From: Stagnihabitans tardus
Lineage (GTDB): Bacteria > Pseudomonadota > Alphaproteobacteria > Rhodobacterales > Rhodobacteraceae
Direction: 5' to 3'
DNA length: 64,000 nucleotides
Assembly: GCF_009925085.1 (NCBI RefSeq)
Contig: NZ_JAABNR010000012.1
Location: 98,341 to 162,340 of the forward strand
The notes beneath the pieces are model-generated. The model made no database searches and was not told the origin of the DNA. It was given only the letters and a program-made list of their open reading frames with translations. Made by a program: the position numbers and the translations under genes. This document shows, in pieces, positions 35,197-44,382 of this stretch (position 1 is the first letter of the stretch; every line of letters begins with the position of its first letter).

Positions 35197-35397
35197 TTAG
35201 TTGCCCGAGGTGTAGCCGATCGACTGGCCGCCCAGGTTGTCCGAGATGTTGGTGCCCATGGTCTCGATGCCGCCGCCGACCGAGGTCACGACGACCATGC
35301 CCAGGCCCACGATGGCGGCGGTCAGCACGACCCAGTCAACGGTCACGGCACCGGTTTCGTCCGAGGAGAAAGCTTTGAAGAGTTGAGCGAGCTTCAT
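35197..35397 (-). CDS. flp: Flp/Fap-type pilin, copy 2
   Basis: 66-residue prepilin whose protein is identical to copy 1. Its own leader (35398-35675) and terminator suggest separate transcription. Prepilin cut after DETG; Asp at +5 of the mature protein. High DNA identity with the other copies points to recent tandem duplication or gene conversion. Confidence 0.92.
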   Translation of the reverse strand: MKLAQLFKAFSSDETGAVTVDWVVLTAAIVGLGMVVVTSVGGGIETMGTNISDNLGGQSIGYTSGN

Positions 35398-35619
35398 GAT
35401 GATATCCTTGCGATGTTGGTTTCGGTTTCTACCGTTCGGCTTAGTGGCTGCGGGCCTCTGTTCCCGTGTCCCCGTCCGGATAAGTCTGTTTTGCCCCCCC
35501 ATCGCGGCGCCGATTGGTCGGGAAAAGGGAAAATTCGGACAGATTTCATGGCCGAATTGTGGCGGGGAGGGGCCTGGCACAGTCCTGGAGCGGTCCTGGC
35601 CCTGGGTGGGCAAAAGCAA

Positions 35620-35645
35620 AAGGCCGCGTCTTGCGACGCGGCCTT
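35620..35645 (-). terminator. terminator after flp copy 3
   Basis: Same AAGGCCGCGTC-TTGC-GACGCGGCCTT hairpin as at 35142-35167. Confidence 0.8.
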
Positions 35646-35675
35646 CGAATGTCTGCGGTCGGAACCGCCGGGGGC

Positions 35676-35876
35676 TTAGTTGCCCGAGGTGTAGCCGATC
35701 GACTGGCCGCCCAGGTTGTCCGAGATGTTCGTGCCCATGGTCTCGATCCCGCCGCCGACCGAGGTCACGACGACCATGCCGAGGCCGACGATGGCGGCGG
35801 TCAGCACGACCCAGTCAACGGTCACGGCGCCGGTTTCGTCCGAGGAGAAAGCTTTGAAGAGTTGAGCGATTTTCAT
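35676..35876 (-). CDS. flp: Flp/Fap-type pilin, copy 3
   Basis: 66-residue prepilin that differs from copies 1 and 2 by one residue (Ile for Leu at position 3 of the leader), so its mature pilin is identical. It is the outermost gene of the tad locus; the 273-base gap to the divergent lytic transglycosylase gene (35877-36149) should hold its promoter and shares a 40-base block with the leader of copy 2 (GGGAAAAGGGAAAATTCGGA region near 36000 and 35520). Confidence 0.92.
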   Translation of the reverse strand: MKIAQLFKAFSSDETGAVTVDWVVLTAAIVGLGMVVVTSVGGGIETMGTNISDNLGGQSIGYTSGN

Positions 35877-36149
35877 GATGTGATCCTGTCAGTGTTGGTT
35901 GCGGTTTCGCCGTTCGGTTTCGCTGGCTTCGGCCTCTGTTCCGTTTGCCCCGTTCGGATAGGTTTGTTTTGCCCCCCCATCGCGGCGCCGATTGGCCCGG
36001 AAAAGGGAAAATTCGGACAGATTTCATGGCCAAATTGTGGCCTTTCGGTCGAGAATCCCGGCTTTGACGGCGCAAATCCCTGAAATCCTTGGCGCGACCC
36101 GGCTTCTCTGGCAGGGTCGCGCCAAAGAAGAAACGAGCAGGCAATTCCC

Positions 36150-37178
36150 ATGACGGCGAGATTTCGGGCCCTTGGCCTGGTCCTTTGCCTTTGCGCGCCC
36201 GGTCCCGGCCAGGCCGAACCGGTCCCCGGGCCGGGTGATTCTGCCGCCATGCCCGACGAATCGGCGCAAACCCCGGTGGCCGAGCCCGAATCGGGCCCCA
36301 AGATCATCAAGCCCGGCAATTTCACCTTCAAGCGGCTGAAGGTCTCGGACATCAACCCCTCCAAGCGAATCGCCGTGCAGATCGACCCGGAGGAGCAGGC
36401 GGCCCTTTTGGCCGCCGCCCCCAAGATCGACCCGCGCCCCGATTACCGCGACACCGAACCCGAAGCCCCCGCAACGCCGCTTCAGCCGCAAGTGGCCACC
36501 TCGGCACATTACGACTGGTTCTGGAACACGGTCCCCACCGCCATCGGCGCCAATGACGACCGATTCTTCCTGGCGCTTTCCGCCCTCTCGCAGGGGCCCG
36601 ATGGCGCAGAGGTCGCAGCCCCGCGGCTTCAGACCATGCAGAACCTCGCCTCGACCTGGGGGGCGACGATTCTGCAAGAGACCGTGGGCACCAAGGTCTC
36701 GCCCGCCCTGGTCCTGGCGGTCATGGCGGTGGAGAGCGCGGGCAATCCAAAGGCCGAAAGCCATGCCGGGGCGCAGGGTTTGATGCAGCTGATCCCCGCC
36801 ACGGCCGAGCGCTTTGGCGTCACCGATTCGCTGGAGCCCGGTCAGAACATCAGGGGCGGCGTCGCCTATCTGAACTGGCTGATGGGGAATTTCGACCTCG
36901 ACCCGCTCATGGTCATCGCGGCCTATAACGCCGGAGAGGGCGCGGTGGCCGCCAACCAGGGCGTGCCCCCCTATGCCGAGACGCGCGACTATGTGCCCAA
37001 GGTCCTGGCCGCCTGGCAGGTGGCCCAGGGGCTTTGCGTCTCGCCGCCCATGCTGATGACCGACCCTTGCGTCTTCAAGGTGATCTCGGCCGCCCAAACG
37101 ACCGAGGCCGAGGCCGCCGGGGTCCAGGTCATCGGAGCTAGGCCTGCCGCCCCGCCGCCCGATGGGCTGAACCCCTGA
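36150..37178 (+). CDS. lytic transglycosylase (SLT domain)
   Basis: 342-residue periplasmic muramidase-like enzyme. A signal peptide ends near residue 22 (GQAEP). Residues 25-170 are Pro-rich and variable. The SLT domain covers about residues 180-295: catalytic Glu195 in AVMAVESAGNP, then AGAQGLMQLIPATAERFGV and YNAGEGAV. It may open the wall for the divergent pilus locus, though it could serve general turnover. No lipobox is visible. Confidence 0.9.
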   Translation: MTARFRALGLVLCLCAPGPGQAEPVPGPGDSAAMPDESAQTPVAEPESGPKIIKPGNFTFKRLKVSDINPSKRIAVQIDPEEQAALLAAAPKIDPRPDYRDTEPEAPATPLQPQVATSAHYDWFWNTVPTAIGANDDRFFLALSALSQGPDGAEVAAPRLQTMQNLASTWGATILQETVGTKVSPALVLAVMAVESAGNPKAESHAGAQGLMQLIPATAERFGVTDSLEPGQNIRGGVAYLNWLMGNFDLDPLMVIAAYNAGEGAVAANQGVPPYAETRDYVPKVLAAWQVAQGLCVSPPMLMTDPCVFKVISAAQTTEAEAAGVQVIGARPAAPPPDGLNP

Positions 37179-37183
37179 CCCTC

Positions 37184-37969
37184 TCAGCCCGCAACCGTCT
37201 CCATGATGCTGCGGGCCATGATCACGCCATAGGCCGCGTTCATGTGGCTGTAGTCGAAATCGTTGCCCGCCAGCGCATCCCCGGCATCCGGGGCACCGGC
37301 GCGCGAGAAATCGGCCCGGGTCAGCCCGGTTGCGCCCAGGACCTCGGGCGGAGGGGTGATCAGGTGCAGGCCCTTGTCCGCGAAGACTGCCCGGGCGCGG
37401 TCAAGAAAGAGCTGCAACCCGGGCCCCTTCACCAGGCCGCGCCGGATCAGCTCTGCCCAGGGTTTCGTGCGCGGACTGGTCCCCTTGACGCAGCCCTCCG
37501 ACATGCGGGGCTTGGCCACGAAGATCACGCGCGGCCTGATGATCGCGGCCCAGGCCGGGTCGGGCAAGAGCCCGGTCAGGTAGGAGTCCATCAGGGCGAG
37601 ATAGGTCTCTTGCGTCAAGGGAGGCAGGTCGGGCGCCTCTGACAGGCCCGCGACGGAATGGCTGTTCAGGACCTGGGCATTGACGATTTCCTCGATCCTG
37701 TGGCCCAGGATCACCACGGTGTCATAGGCGCGCAGGTCGACCTCCCTGCGGCCAAAGGTCCTTTCGACGCGCTGCGCCTCGACCTCGGTCACCTGGGACG
37801 TGGCCGTGATGCCGAACTGCAGGTCCTCGGTCAGGGCCATGGCGGCGAAGACCTTGGCGGGGGCGCCGAAGAAATCGACCTCGGCCCCGGGGAATTCCGC
37901 CGCGATCTGCTCGTAGCCCAGCTTGACCGCCCCAAGATGGGACGAGCCCATGAAGAGGATCTTGCTCAT
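37184..37969 (-). CDS. SGNH/GDSL-like protein of unknown function
   Basis: 261-residue soluble protein with MSKILFMGSSHLGAVKLGYE at the start, in which GSSH resembles the GDS nucleophile block, and a late DYSHMNAAYG that could supply Asp/His of an SGNH triad. No signal peptide. It overlaps the GSCFA gene by four bases (ATGA type), and both seem to belong to the same broad esterase-like fold, so they may act together, perhaps on polysaccharide or lipid acyl groups. No substrate can be named. Confidence 0.6.
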   Translation of the reverse strand: MSKILFMGSSHLGAVKLGYEQIAAEFPGAEVDFFGAPAKVFAAMALTEDLQFGITATSQVTEVEAQRVERTFGRREVDLRAYDTVVILGHRIEEIVNAQVLNSHSVAGLSEAPDLPPLTQETYLALMDSYLTGLLPDPAWAAIIRPRVIFVAKPRMSEGCVKGTSPRTKPWAELIRRGLVKGPGLQLFLDRARAVFADKGLHLITPPPEVLGATGLTRADFSRAGAPDAGDALAGNDFDYSHMNAAYGVIMARSIMETVAG

Positions 37970-39037
37970 GTGTTGAAAGCCTCCAGCAGGGCTTCCTCGC
38001 AGATCAGCCCATCCTCTTCCTCCAGTGACTCCACCGGCTCGGCCTGGGCCTTGACGCGCTTGGCCCGGAGCTTTTCCGCGCCGGTCTTGTCATGGGCCGC
38101 CATGAAAAGCCCCATCGCCGTTTCGACCCCACGGCTGTTCACGCTGCGCAGGTTGGGCTCGTAATAGGCCCCCCGGGCGCTTTGAGAGGTGATGACTTCA
38201 TACGAGGGGAAATAGTCGACCGCCTTGAACCGTGCCGAGATCGCGCCGCAGGCGGCCCGCAGGACCGATTTGGAATAGACCGTCGCCACCTCGACATGTT
38301 CGCCCGAGGCCGTGGCGGTCAAGGGCACGGGCGAGACCGTGACGATGAAGCGCAGGCGCGGGTTGAAGCCGCGCAGGATCTGGCGGACCTGGATGAAATC
38401 CGCGACGATTTCGGGATAGGCAAAGTTCTTGAATTCGAAAAGCTCGGGGTCGAAGCGGCCCGCGATGGTCCCGGGCGCCGTCGGATAGACCGTGCCCTCG
38501 GCCCCGCGCGACACCCAGGCCTCGGTCAGGCCAAAGGTAAAGACCATGATGTCGGTCTGTTGCATCATCTCTGCCACGGCCTTCAGATGCCAGGCGCGGT
38601 GCAGCATCACCTCTTCAGGGCTGGCAAAGCCCCTGAGCTCGATCCCGGGGCGCAGGGCGTCGTAAAAGCGGCCGTCCTTCTCCCAGACCGGATGGGCCGG
38701 GGTGAACTGCCCCAGGGCCTCCTGGAACAGCTGCAAGAGCTGGCGGATCGTGTAGACATTGCCATAACGCGCCGAATAGAGCCCATAGCCTTGGGCCTGG
38801 GCCACCTCGGCAGAGACCTTGCCTTGCAGGGCCTTGGGCAGGGGTTCAAGGTCAAGGACGTTGTAGCCTGCCTTCTTCAAGGTGCGCCCGACATGTTGGG
38901 CGAAACACGAACTCGCCGTGGCGATTCGGGTCAGTAAAGAGCGCGGCGGAACAGCTCGCCGGGTCAAAGGCCAGAGGCTCGGTAACGCCGCTGCGCCAGA
39001 AGGCCCTTGGCTCCGGATCCTGGCAGGGAGAGGTCAT
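37966..39037 (-). pseudogene. GSCFA-domain protein, frameshifted near the N-terminus
   Basis: The main frame (37966 to about 38935) gives RIATASSCFAQHVGRTL, the GSCFA signature, and about 320 further residues including DIMVFTFGLTEAWVS. The proper start is in another frame: ATG at 39037, preceded by AAGGA seven bases upstream, reads MTSPCQDPEPRAFWRSGV and runs to about 38940, where it must switch frame within CTCTTTACTGACCCG. GSCFA proteins are SGNH-fold hydrolases of unknown substrate. Either the gene is broken or there is a sequencing error at the junction. Confidence 0.75.
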
Positions 39038-39198
39038 CTGGTCGTCCTTTTCGACAGTCGCAGATCGCAGTCGGGCCACCGTGGCGAGAGACCTCCACCC
39101 GTCTTGGTGCCCAGGAAACTGCGCCTTGCCGATCCTGTCATTGCAGCGTTGGCCGCTCCGGTTGAAGGCCGCGCCTCGGGCTGATAGGACCAAGGCGC

Positions 39199-39275
39199 GG
39201 GCTCATACTCCAACCGGTAGAGAGAGTGGACTTAAAATCCATACAGTCTGGGTTCGATCCCCAGTGGGCCTACCA
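39199..39275 (+). tRNA. tRNA with UAA anticodon and short variable loop (tRNA-Leu-like)
   Basis: Cloverleaf by eye: acceptor GGGCTCA/TGGGCCT (two G-U pairs), D arm with CTC/GAG around AACCGGTA, anticodon stem GTGGA/TCCAT with loop CTTAAAA (anticodon TAA), five-base variable region ACAGT, T arm CTGGG-TTCGATC-CCCAG, discriminator A and encoded CCA. A true tRNA-Leu is class II with a long variable arm; this one is class I in shape. A normal tRNA-Leu(UAA) is probably elsewhere. Coordinates may be off by one. Confidence 0.75.
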
Positions 39276-39377
39276 CCGCCTTTCCCGGGCCTTTGAACGA
39301 AAACCCCTGGCCCGGTTCGAGGAAACGTTAATCCTGCCTTGGCACACTGGCCGCGAAACCCAGGGGGATCGCGCGCG

Positions 39378-42300
39378 ATGGTGGAAAGGACGGGCGGGGC
39401 CGGCAATGATGTGCTTGACGGCTCCCAGGTGGATGATGTGCTTGTTGGGCTTGGCGGCGATGACCTGCTGCGCGGGCTTGGCGGCAATGACCTCCTGGTC
39501 GATACGATGGGCCTGGCTTCGACGATCGAGGGCGGGGGGGGCAACGACACCCTGGCCATCGGCAACACGACGCTTGCGGGCAGCCTGGGCGGCGGCAGCG
39601 GAGAGGACGTGCTGCGGCTGGGCACCGCGGGTCTTTGGGCGCTGACGCTGCAATCCATCGAGGTGCTGGAGGTTTCGGGCGTCGTCACCGCCCGCGCCGA
39701 CCAGTTCGAGGCTTTCGACCAGATCCGCAAGGCCTCCGGGGACCAGAGCTCTTTGGTCCGGTTGCAACTGGCCGCACCGCAGGGCCTGGCGCTTTTGAAC
39801 CTGACCGACGAGCTTTCGGCCGGAGGCGGTTTGCGTGCCGTGGCGCTGGGCGGCTCGGGGCTCGGCGACCAGGTGACGCTGGGCGGGGGCGATGACACGG
39901 CCGAGGGCTTTGGCGGCGACGACAGCCTGACCGGGGGCACGGGCAACGACTGGATCGACGGCGGGCTCGGGGCCGATCAGCTTGACGGCGGGGCGGGGGA
40001 TGACACGCTGATCGGCGACGAGGGCGAGGATCAACTGCTCGGCGGCGGGGGCAACGACCTCTTGCGCGACACCTCGGGCGTGACGGCGGCGCTTTACGGC
40101 GGGGGGGGCGACGACCTGATCCAGATCGCCTCGGCGCGGTTCCTGGGCGGAACGATCTCGGGCGGGACGGGGATCGACCGGCTGGCGCCCTCGGTGGTGG
40201 ACCTGTCGCCCCTGACGCTCGAGGGGATCGAGGTCCTGGAGCTGACCATGGGCATCTCGGGCCGGGCGGCGCAGTTCGACGGTTTTGACACGATCCAGAT
40301 TGCGGGCCTGCCGGGGGCGCGGGTCTCCTTGACCCTGACCGCCTCGGGGGCCGATTCGGTCCTGGACCTGTCGGACGAGCTTGCGGGCCGCAGCCTTTGG
40401 CTGCTGGGCAGCGCCGATAACGAGACCCTGGTGGCGGGCGCCCTGGACGACCGGGTCGAGGGGGGCCTCGGCCGTGACAGCATCGCGGGCGGGGCGGGGG
40501 CGGATTGGCTCTCGGGCGGGCAGGGGGATGACAGCCTTTCCGGAGGGACAGAGGCCGATACGCTGGTGGGGGGGCTGGGGTCCGACGTGCTGACGGGCGG
40601 GGCGGGCGACGACCTCTTGCAGGACAACGAGCTTCTTGCCGGCGCGATCTATGGCGGCGAGGGCAATGACCGGGTCGAGATCTTCGGCCCCGGGACCGGG
40701 ACGCTGGCCGGAGGGACGGGGGTCGATGTGCTGGCCAATGCCTCGGCCACATCGGGGGTGGATATCTCGGGCCTGGCGCTGTCGGGCTTCGAGGTGCTGG
40801 AGACAAGGGGCCAGCCCATCCGTCTGACCGCCTCCGAGCTGGGCGGTTTCGCCACGATCCGCACCGGGGCCACGCCGGGGACGGTCTTCCTGTGGCTGGC
40901 CACGGCGGACGCGGCGGTGGACCTTGCCCCGCGCCTGACCGATGGCCTGCGGGTCTGGGGTTCGGTCATCACGGGCTCGGGCCTTGCCGATACGGTGACG
41001 GGCGGGGCGGGCAATGACACGATCGCGGGCGGCAATGGCGACGATCTGCTCAGCGGCGGGCTGGGGCGCAATGCGCTCAGCGGCGGGAATGGGGTGAACA
41101 CCCTGACCTACCAGGCCTTTGACCGGGGGGTCAGCGTCTCGCTCCTTGGCGCCCGGGCCGACTACCTCGGCGGCGGCGACACGATCTCGGGCTTTCGCAT
41201 CGTGCTGGGCTCTGGCCTGGACGACAGCCTTGGCGGCGACAGCGCCGAAAACACCCTGCGCGGCGGGGCGGGCAACGATGTGATCCGGGGCCTCGGCGGC
41301 GCGGATCTGATCGAGGGCGGCACGGGCGATGACACGCTGGAGGGAGGTCTTGGGCCTGACCGGTTCCTCATGGGTGCGGGCTTTGGCGCGGACCGGATCG
41401 AGGGCTTCGTTCCGGGTCAGGACATTATCGACCTTTCCGCCTTCGACATCTATTTCGAAGAGCTTTCCCTGACCACGACGGGTGCGGACACCGAGGTTCT
41501 CTTGCCGACCGGCGAGCGCATCCTTCTCGCGGGCCTGACCGAGGTGCAGGCCCTGGCCTTCGACTTCGGCTCCCATGCGGCGCGGCGTTTCGACGGGACA
41601 GCGGGGGCCGACCTGGCCAGCGCCTCGGGCCTGGCCGGATTCGCAGGCATCGCGGCCGCCATCGGGGACGGGACGGGCGACAGCTTCTACGGCGGGGCCG
41701 GGGCGGACACGGTTCAGGCCGGCCCGGGCAATGACAGCATCTTCGGCGGCGCCGATGCCGACAGCCTCTCGGGCGGGGCGGGGGCGGACAGCCTCGCGGG
41801 CGGGGCGGGGGACGACCTCTTGCTTGGCGGGGCGGGGGCGGACACGCTTCTGGGCGATGGGAACAATGACACGATCCGCGGCGAGATGGGCGACGTGGTC
41901 GACGGTGGCAACGGGATCGACCTCTTCGACGGCTCCGAGGCAGGCGCCCTGACCCTGACCCTGGGGCTGGACGTCCTTGGGATCGAGGATCTTCTCGGCA
42001 GCGGCTTCGACGATGCGATCACCGGCGACGCGCTGGCCAATCGGCTGGACGGCGGGGCGGGCAACGACAGCCTCTCGGGCGGGGCCGGGGATGACACCTT
42101 GACCGGCGGCCTGGGGGTGGATTGGCTGGACGGCGGGGCGGGCAATGACCTGATCCTCGCCGAGGCGCAGGATATCGTGACGGGCGGCGCGGGGATCGAC
42201 ACGGTCCTTGCGGCGGAAAGCGTCACCCTCTCCGCCGATGTCGAGAACCTGACCCTGACGGGCACGGCGCTTTCCGGCACCGGGAATGGACTGGCCAATG

Positions 42301-42821
42301 TCCTTCAGGGCAATGCGCTGGACAATATCCTGACCGGAGGCAAGGGCTCGGATACCTATATCGTCCAGAACGCCGGGGACCAGGTCGTCGAGGTGACGGG
42401 CGAAGGCAACGATACGGTGAACGCCTGGGTCAGCTACAGCCTGGACGGCGTGCTGGCGGTCGAGAATCTGACACTGCTGGGCAGCGGCGACCTGGCGGCC
42501 ACGGGCAATTCCCAGGCCAACCGCCTGACGGGCAACAGCGGCGCCAACCGGTTGGAGGGGGGCATCGGCAATGACACGCTGACCGGGGGGGGCGGGGCTG
42601 ATGTCTTTGTCTTTTCAGGAGAAAGAGGCGCCGATCAGGTCACTGACCTCTCCCTGGCCGAAGGCGACCGGATCGACCTTTCCGCCCTGACGGGGGGGGT
42701 GGCGCAAAGCTCCTGGGTGACGGTGCAGGGGGGGGATGTGCGCATCGACCTGACGGCGAATGCCTCGGTCCTGGTCCTGGGCGCCACGCTGTCCGATGTG
42801 CTGGCATCGGTGATCTGGTAG
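39378..42821 (+). CDS. RTX calcium-binding repeat protein
   Basis: About 1147-residue secreted protein made almost only of GGxGxDxLxG nonapeptide repeats (for example GGAGNDVLDG near residue 6, then several blocks up to residue 1100). The repeats form calcium-binding beta rolls and such proteins leave by a type I exporter using a C-terminal signal; the last 60 residues (ending SDVLASVIW) fit that. Repeat blocks alternate with similar 100-residue spacers (GIEVLELTMG, SIEVLEVSGV, GFEVLETRGQ). No enzyme domain is recognised, so an adhesin or S-layer-like role is possible. ATG at 39378 is chosen; an in-frame TTG lies at 39339. No exporter genes are near. Confidence 0.88.
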   Translation: MVERTGGAGNDVLDGSQVDDVLVGLGGDDLLRGLGGNDLLVDTMGLASTIEGGGGNDTLAIGNTTLAGSLGGGSGEDVLRLGTAGLWALTLQSIEVLEVSGVVTARADQFEAFDQIRKASGDQSSLVRLQLAAPQGLALLNLTDELSAGGGLRAVALGGSGLGDQVTLGGGDDTAEGFGGDDSLTGGTGNDWIDGGLGADQLDGGAGDDTLIGDEGEDQLLGGGGNDLLRDTSGVTAALYGGGGDDLIQIASARFLGGTISGGTGIDRLAPSVVDLSPLTLEGIEVLELTMGISGRAAQFDGFDTIQIAGLPGARVSLTLTASGADSVLDLSDELAGRSLWLLGSADNETLVAGALDDRVEGGLGRDSIAGGAGADWLSGGQGDDSLSGGTEADTLVGGLGSDVLTGGAGDDLLQDNELLAGAIYGGEGNDRVEIFGPGTGTLAGGTGVDVLANASATSGVDISGLALSGFEVLETRGQPIRLTASELGGFATIRTGATPGTVFLWLATADAAVDLAPRLTDGLRVWGSVITGSGLADTVTGGAGNDTIAGGNGDDLLSGGLGRNALSGGNGVNTLTYQAFDRGVSVSLLGARADYLGGGDTISGFRIVLGSGLDDSLGGDSAENTLRGGAGNDVIRGLGGADLIEGGTGDDTLEGGLGPDRFLMGAGFGADRIEGFVPGQDIIDLSAFDIYFEELSLTTTGADTEVLLPTGERILLAGLTEVQALAFDFGSHAARRFDGTAGADLASASGLAGFAGIAAAIGDGTGDSFYGGAGADTVQAGPGNDSIFGGADADSLSGGAGADSLAGGAGDDLLLGGAGADTLLGDGNNDTIRGEMGDVVDGGNGIDLFDGSEAGALTLTLGLDVLGIEDLLGSGFDDAITGDALANRLDGGAGNDSLSGGAGDDTLTGGLGVDWLDGGAGNDLILAEAQDIVTGGAGIDTVLAAESVTLSADVENLTLTGTALSGTGNGLANVLQGNALDNILTGGKGSDTYIVQNAGDQVVEVTGEGNDTVNAWVSYSLDGVLAVENLTLLGSGDLAATGNSQANRLTGNSGANRLEGGIGNDTLTGGGGADVFVFSGERGADQVTDLSLAEGDRIDLSALTGGVAQSSWVTVQGGDVRIDLTANASVLVLGATLSDVLASVIW

Positions 42822-43399
42822 CCCGTTCGGCGCCGAAATCCCCGGCGGGTTCAATATCTTGGACCCCATCCCGGTCACGGGGCGCCCTTGGTCTCGGGTC
42901 GCCGCAGCGGGGCGCTTGTGGCGGCCAGCGACCAGGCGCCTTTCGACCCCGGGCCAAAGATGGACAACCCGTTCCGGCACTCCATCACCGAGATGACCGG
43001 GAGCGAGGCGACCCGGTCCCCGCGTCTTCAGGGGGACGCATGCAGCGGGCAGGGGCGGATCACCGGTGCGATGGACCCGAATCGTGCCGGCCAGGTCAAG
43101 GCGAGGGCGATAGCCAGGTCCTGTCCTCCGCGCGCCGCATCCGGGCCCGCGCCCGACCTGGCCGCCATCGCCTCCCCTGCCGGCATCATCTCCCATGACC
43201 TCGAGGGCAATCTCCTGTCGATGACCGAACGCGCGCTTTCCGCGATGGCGCATGGCAGGCTCGGGCGGATCGCCAAGTCCCTGGCGTGACCACCGGGTTC
43301 GCCCCCCCCCTGGCCAACCGTTTCGTCGTGGCGGAACATGGGTCATGCTGCGACAGAACCCTCTCCGCCGCCGGGCGGCGACCCTGGCCGAGCTCTTGG
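42822..43399. other. no gene seen
   Basis: GC-rich sequence between the RTX gene and a decayed reading frame. A 133-codon frame (42888-43289) has no family resemblance. Short stretches such as ISHDLEGNLLSMTERAL near 43190 look protein-like and may be remains of a lost gene. Confidence 0.4.
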
Positions 43400-44142
43400 G
43401 CGGATGGAGGCCCGGCATCCCGGCCAGCGCGAGGTGGCGGCGTCCTCGCGCGCCCGGCTTGCTGGCCGCGACCGGGTCATCGCCTTGGCCCTGGCCCATA
43501 GGCTGCGCCCCTCAGGTCCTTGGCGCGGTCGCCGATGACCTGCGGTTTCCAGGCGCAGATCCTCGCGCGCGAGCTGCCGTCGGCCGCCGACACCCCGATC
43601 TTTCCGGGCGATGAGGAAGCGGTCCTCGCCCTGCATGGCCGCAATTTCAGGGGCCAGCCTGCCGGCCTGGCCCCGGATGCGCGGCGCAAGGCCCTGGTCT
43701 TGCTTGCAGACCTGGCCGAGCGGCAGATGGCCCGCTTGACGGATGAGACGATGAACCGCGCCTCCCCGCCGTGTCGCTGCGCGGCCCTGAAGGCCGAGAG
43801 GCGGGCGACGGGGACGGTTCATGCGATCTCGACCAAGGGCGTCTTCCTGGATGTCGTCTCGATGGCAACCATCGTGGCGCGGTTGGCGCCCGAAAAGCTG
43901 ACGACCCTGTTCCAGCTCTGGTCGATCCTGACCCTGGCACGGGCCAAGGGCCTGCGCGAGAGGGAAAGCGCTTTGCCCTGTCGGCTTCGGCCCAAGCCCT
44001 GCGCCGCATCGGCCCGGAGCTTGTGGCCGACCGCCTCCCGGGGCGCGCGGTCAGGGCCCCGGCCGCCACCGATCCGCTCCAGGCCCAAGGTCTGCCTCAG
44101 GCGGCGGCAGGGTTCATGGACAGACCGCGGGCCTTGGCATGA
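43400..44142 (+). pseudogene. decayed gene of unknown family
   Basis: Three plus-strand frames in turn give coherent, codon-biased protein: MEARHPGQREVAASSRARLA (about 43400-43540), then FQAQILARELPSAADTPIFP through LAERQMARLTDETM and VVSMATIVARLAPEKLTTLF (43550-43975), then FALSASAQALRRIGPELVAD to a stop at 44142. At least two frameshifts are needed to join them. I do not recognise the family. Alternatively these are chance open frames in GC-rich DNA. Confidence 0.3.
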
Positions 44143-44382
44143 GGCGGCCAGGTTTCGACCGAGCCCACGACGGCGCGCCGCGCGATCGCGGCAAGTTCGA
44201 TGCCCACCCGCGAGATGCGGATGAAAGCGTCGATCCCCACGCCCGTAGCAAGGATGCGGTCGACGACCTCGCGGTGGAGGTCGAGGCCATAGTCCGGCCA
44301 TCATCCTGGCCCCAACAAGACGCTCCCCGCCCAGCTTTACGCTGAATTCAAAGGGTTTTTCCCGGAGCTTGTCGGTAGCCAT
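44097..44382 (-). pseudogene. small gene with one-base insertion, unknown family
   Basis: Starts MATDKLREKPFEFSVKLGGE and continues to GARMMAG; after one extra G near 44306 the next frame reads [40 protein letters not shown] and ends in GLSMNPAAA at 44097. Joined, it is a plausible 95-residue helical protein with good codon use. As it stands the frame is broken. It is antisense to the last bases of the decayed frame at 43400-44142, so one of the two is spurious. Confidence 0.4.

Noticed and set aside
39226..39645. 139-codon plus frame beginning inside the tRNA
   Set aside because: Overlaps the tRNA and the RTX gene in another frame and has no protein resemblance.
39270..41576. 768-codon minus-strand frame over the RTX gene
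   Set aside because: Antisense of glycine/aspartate repeats; no start signals or known motifs.
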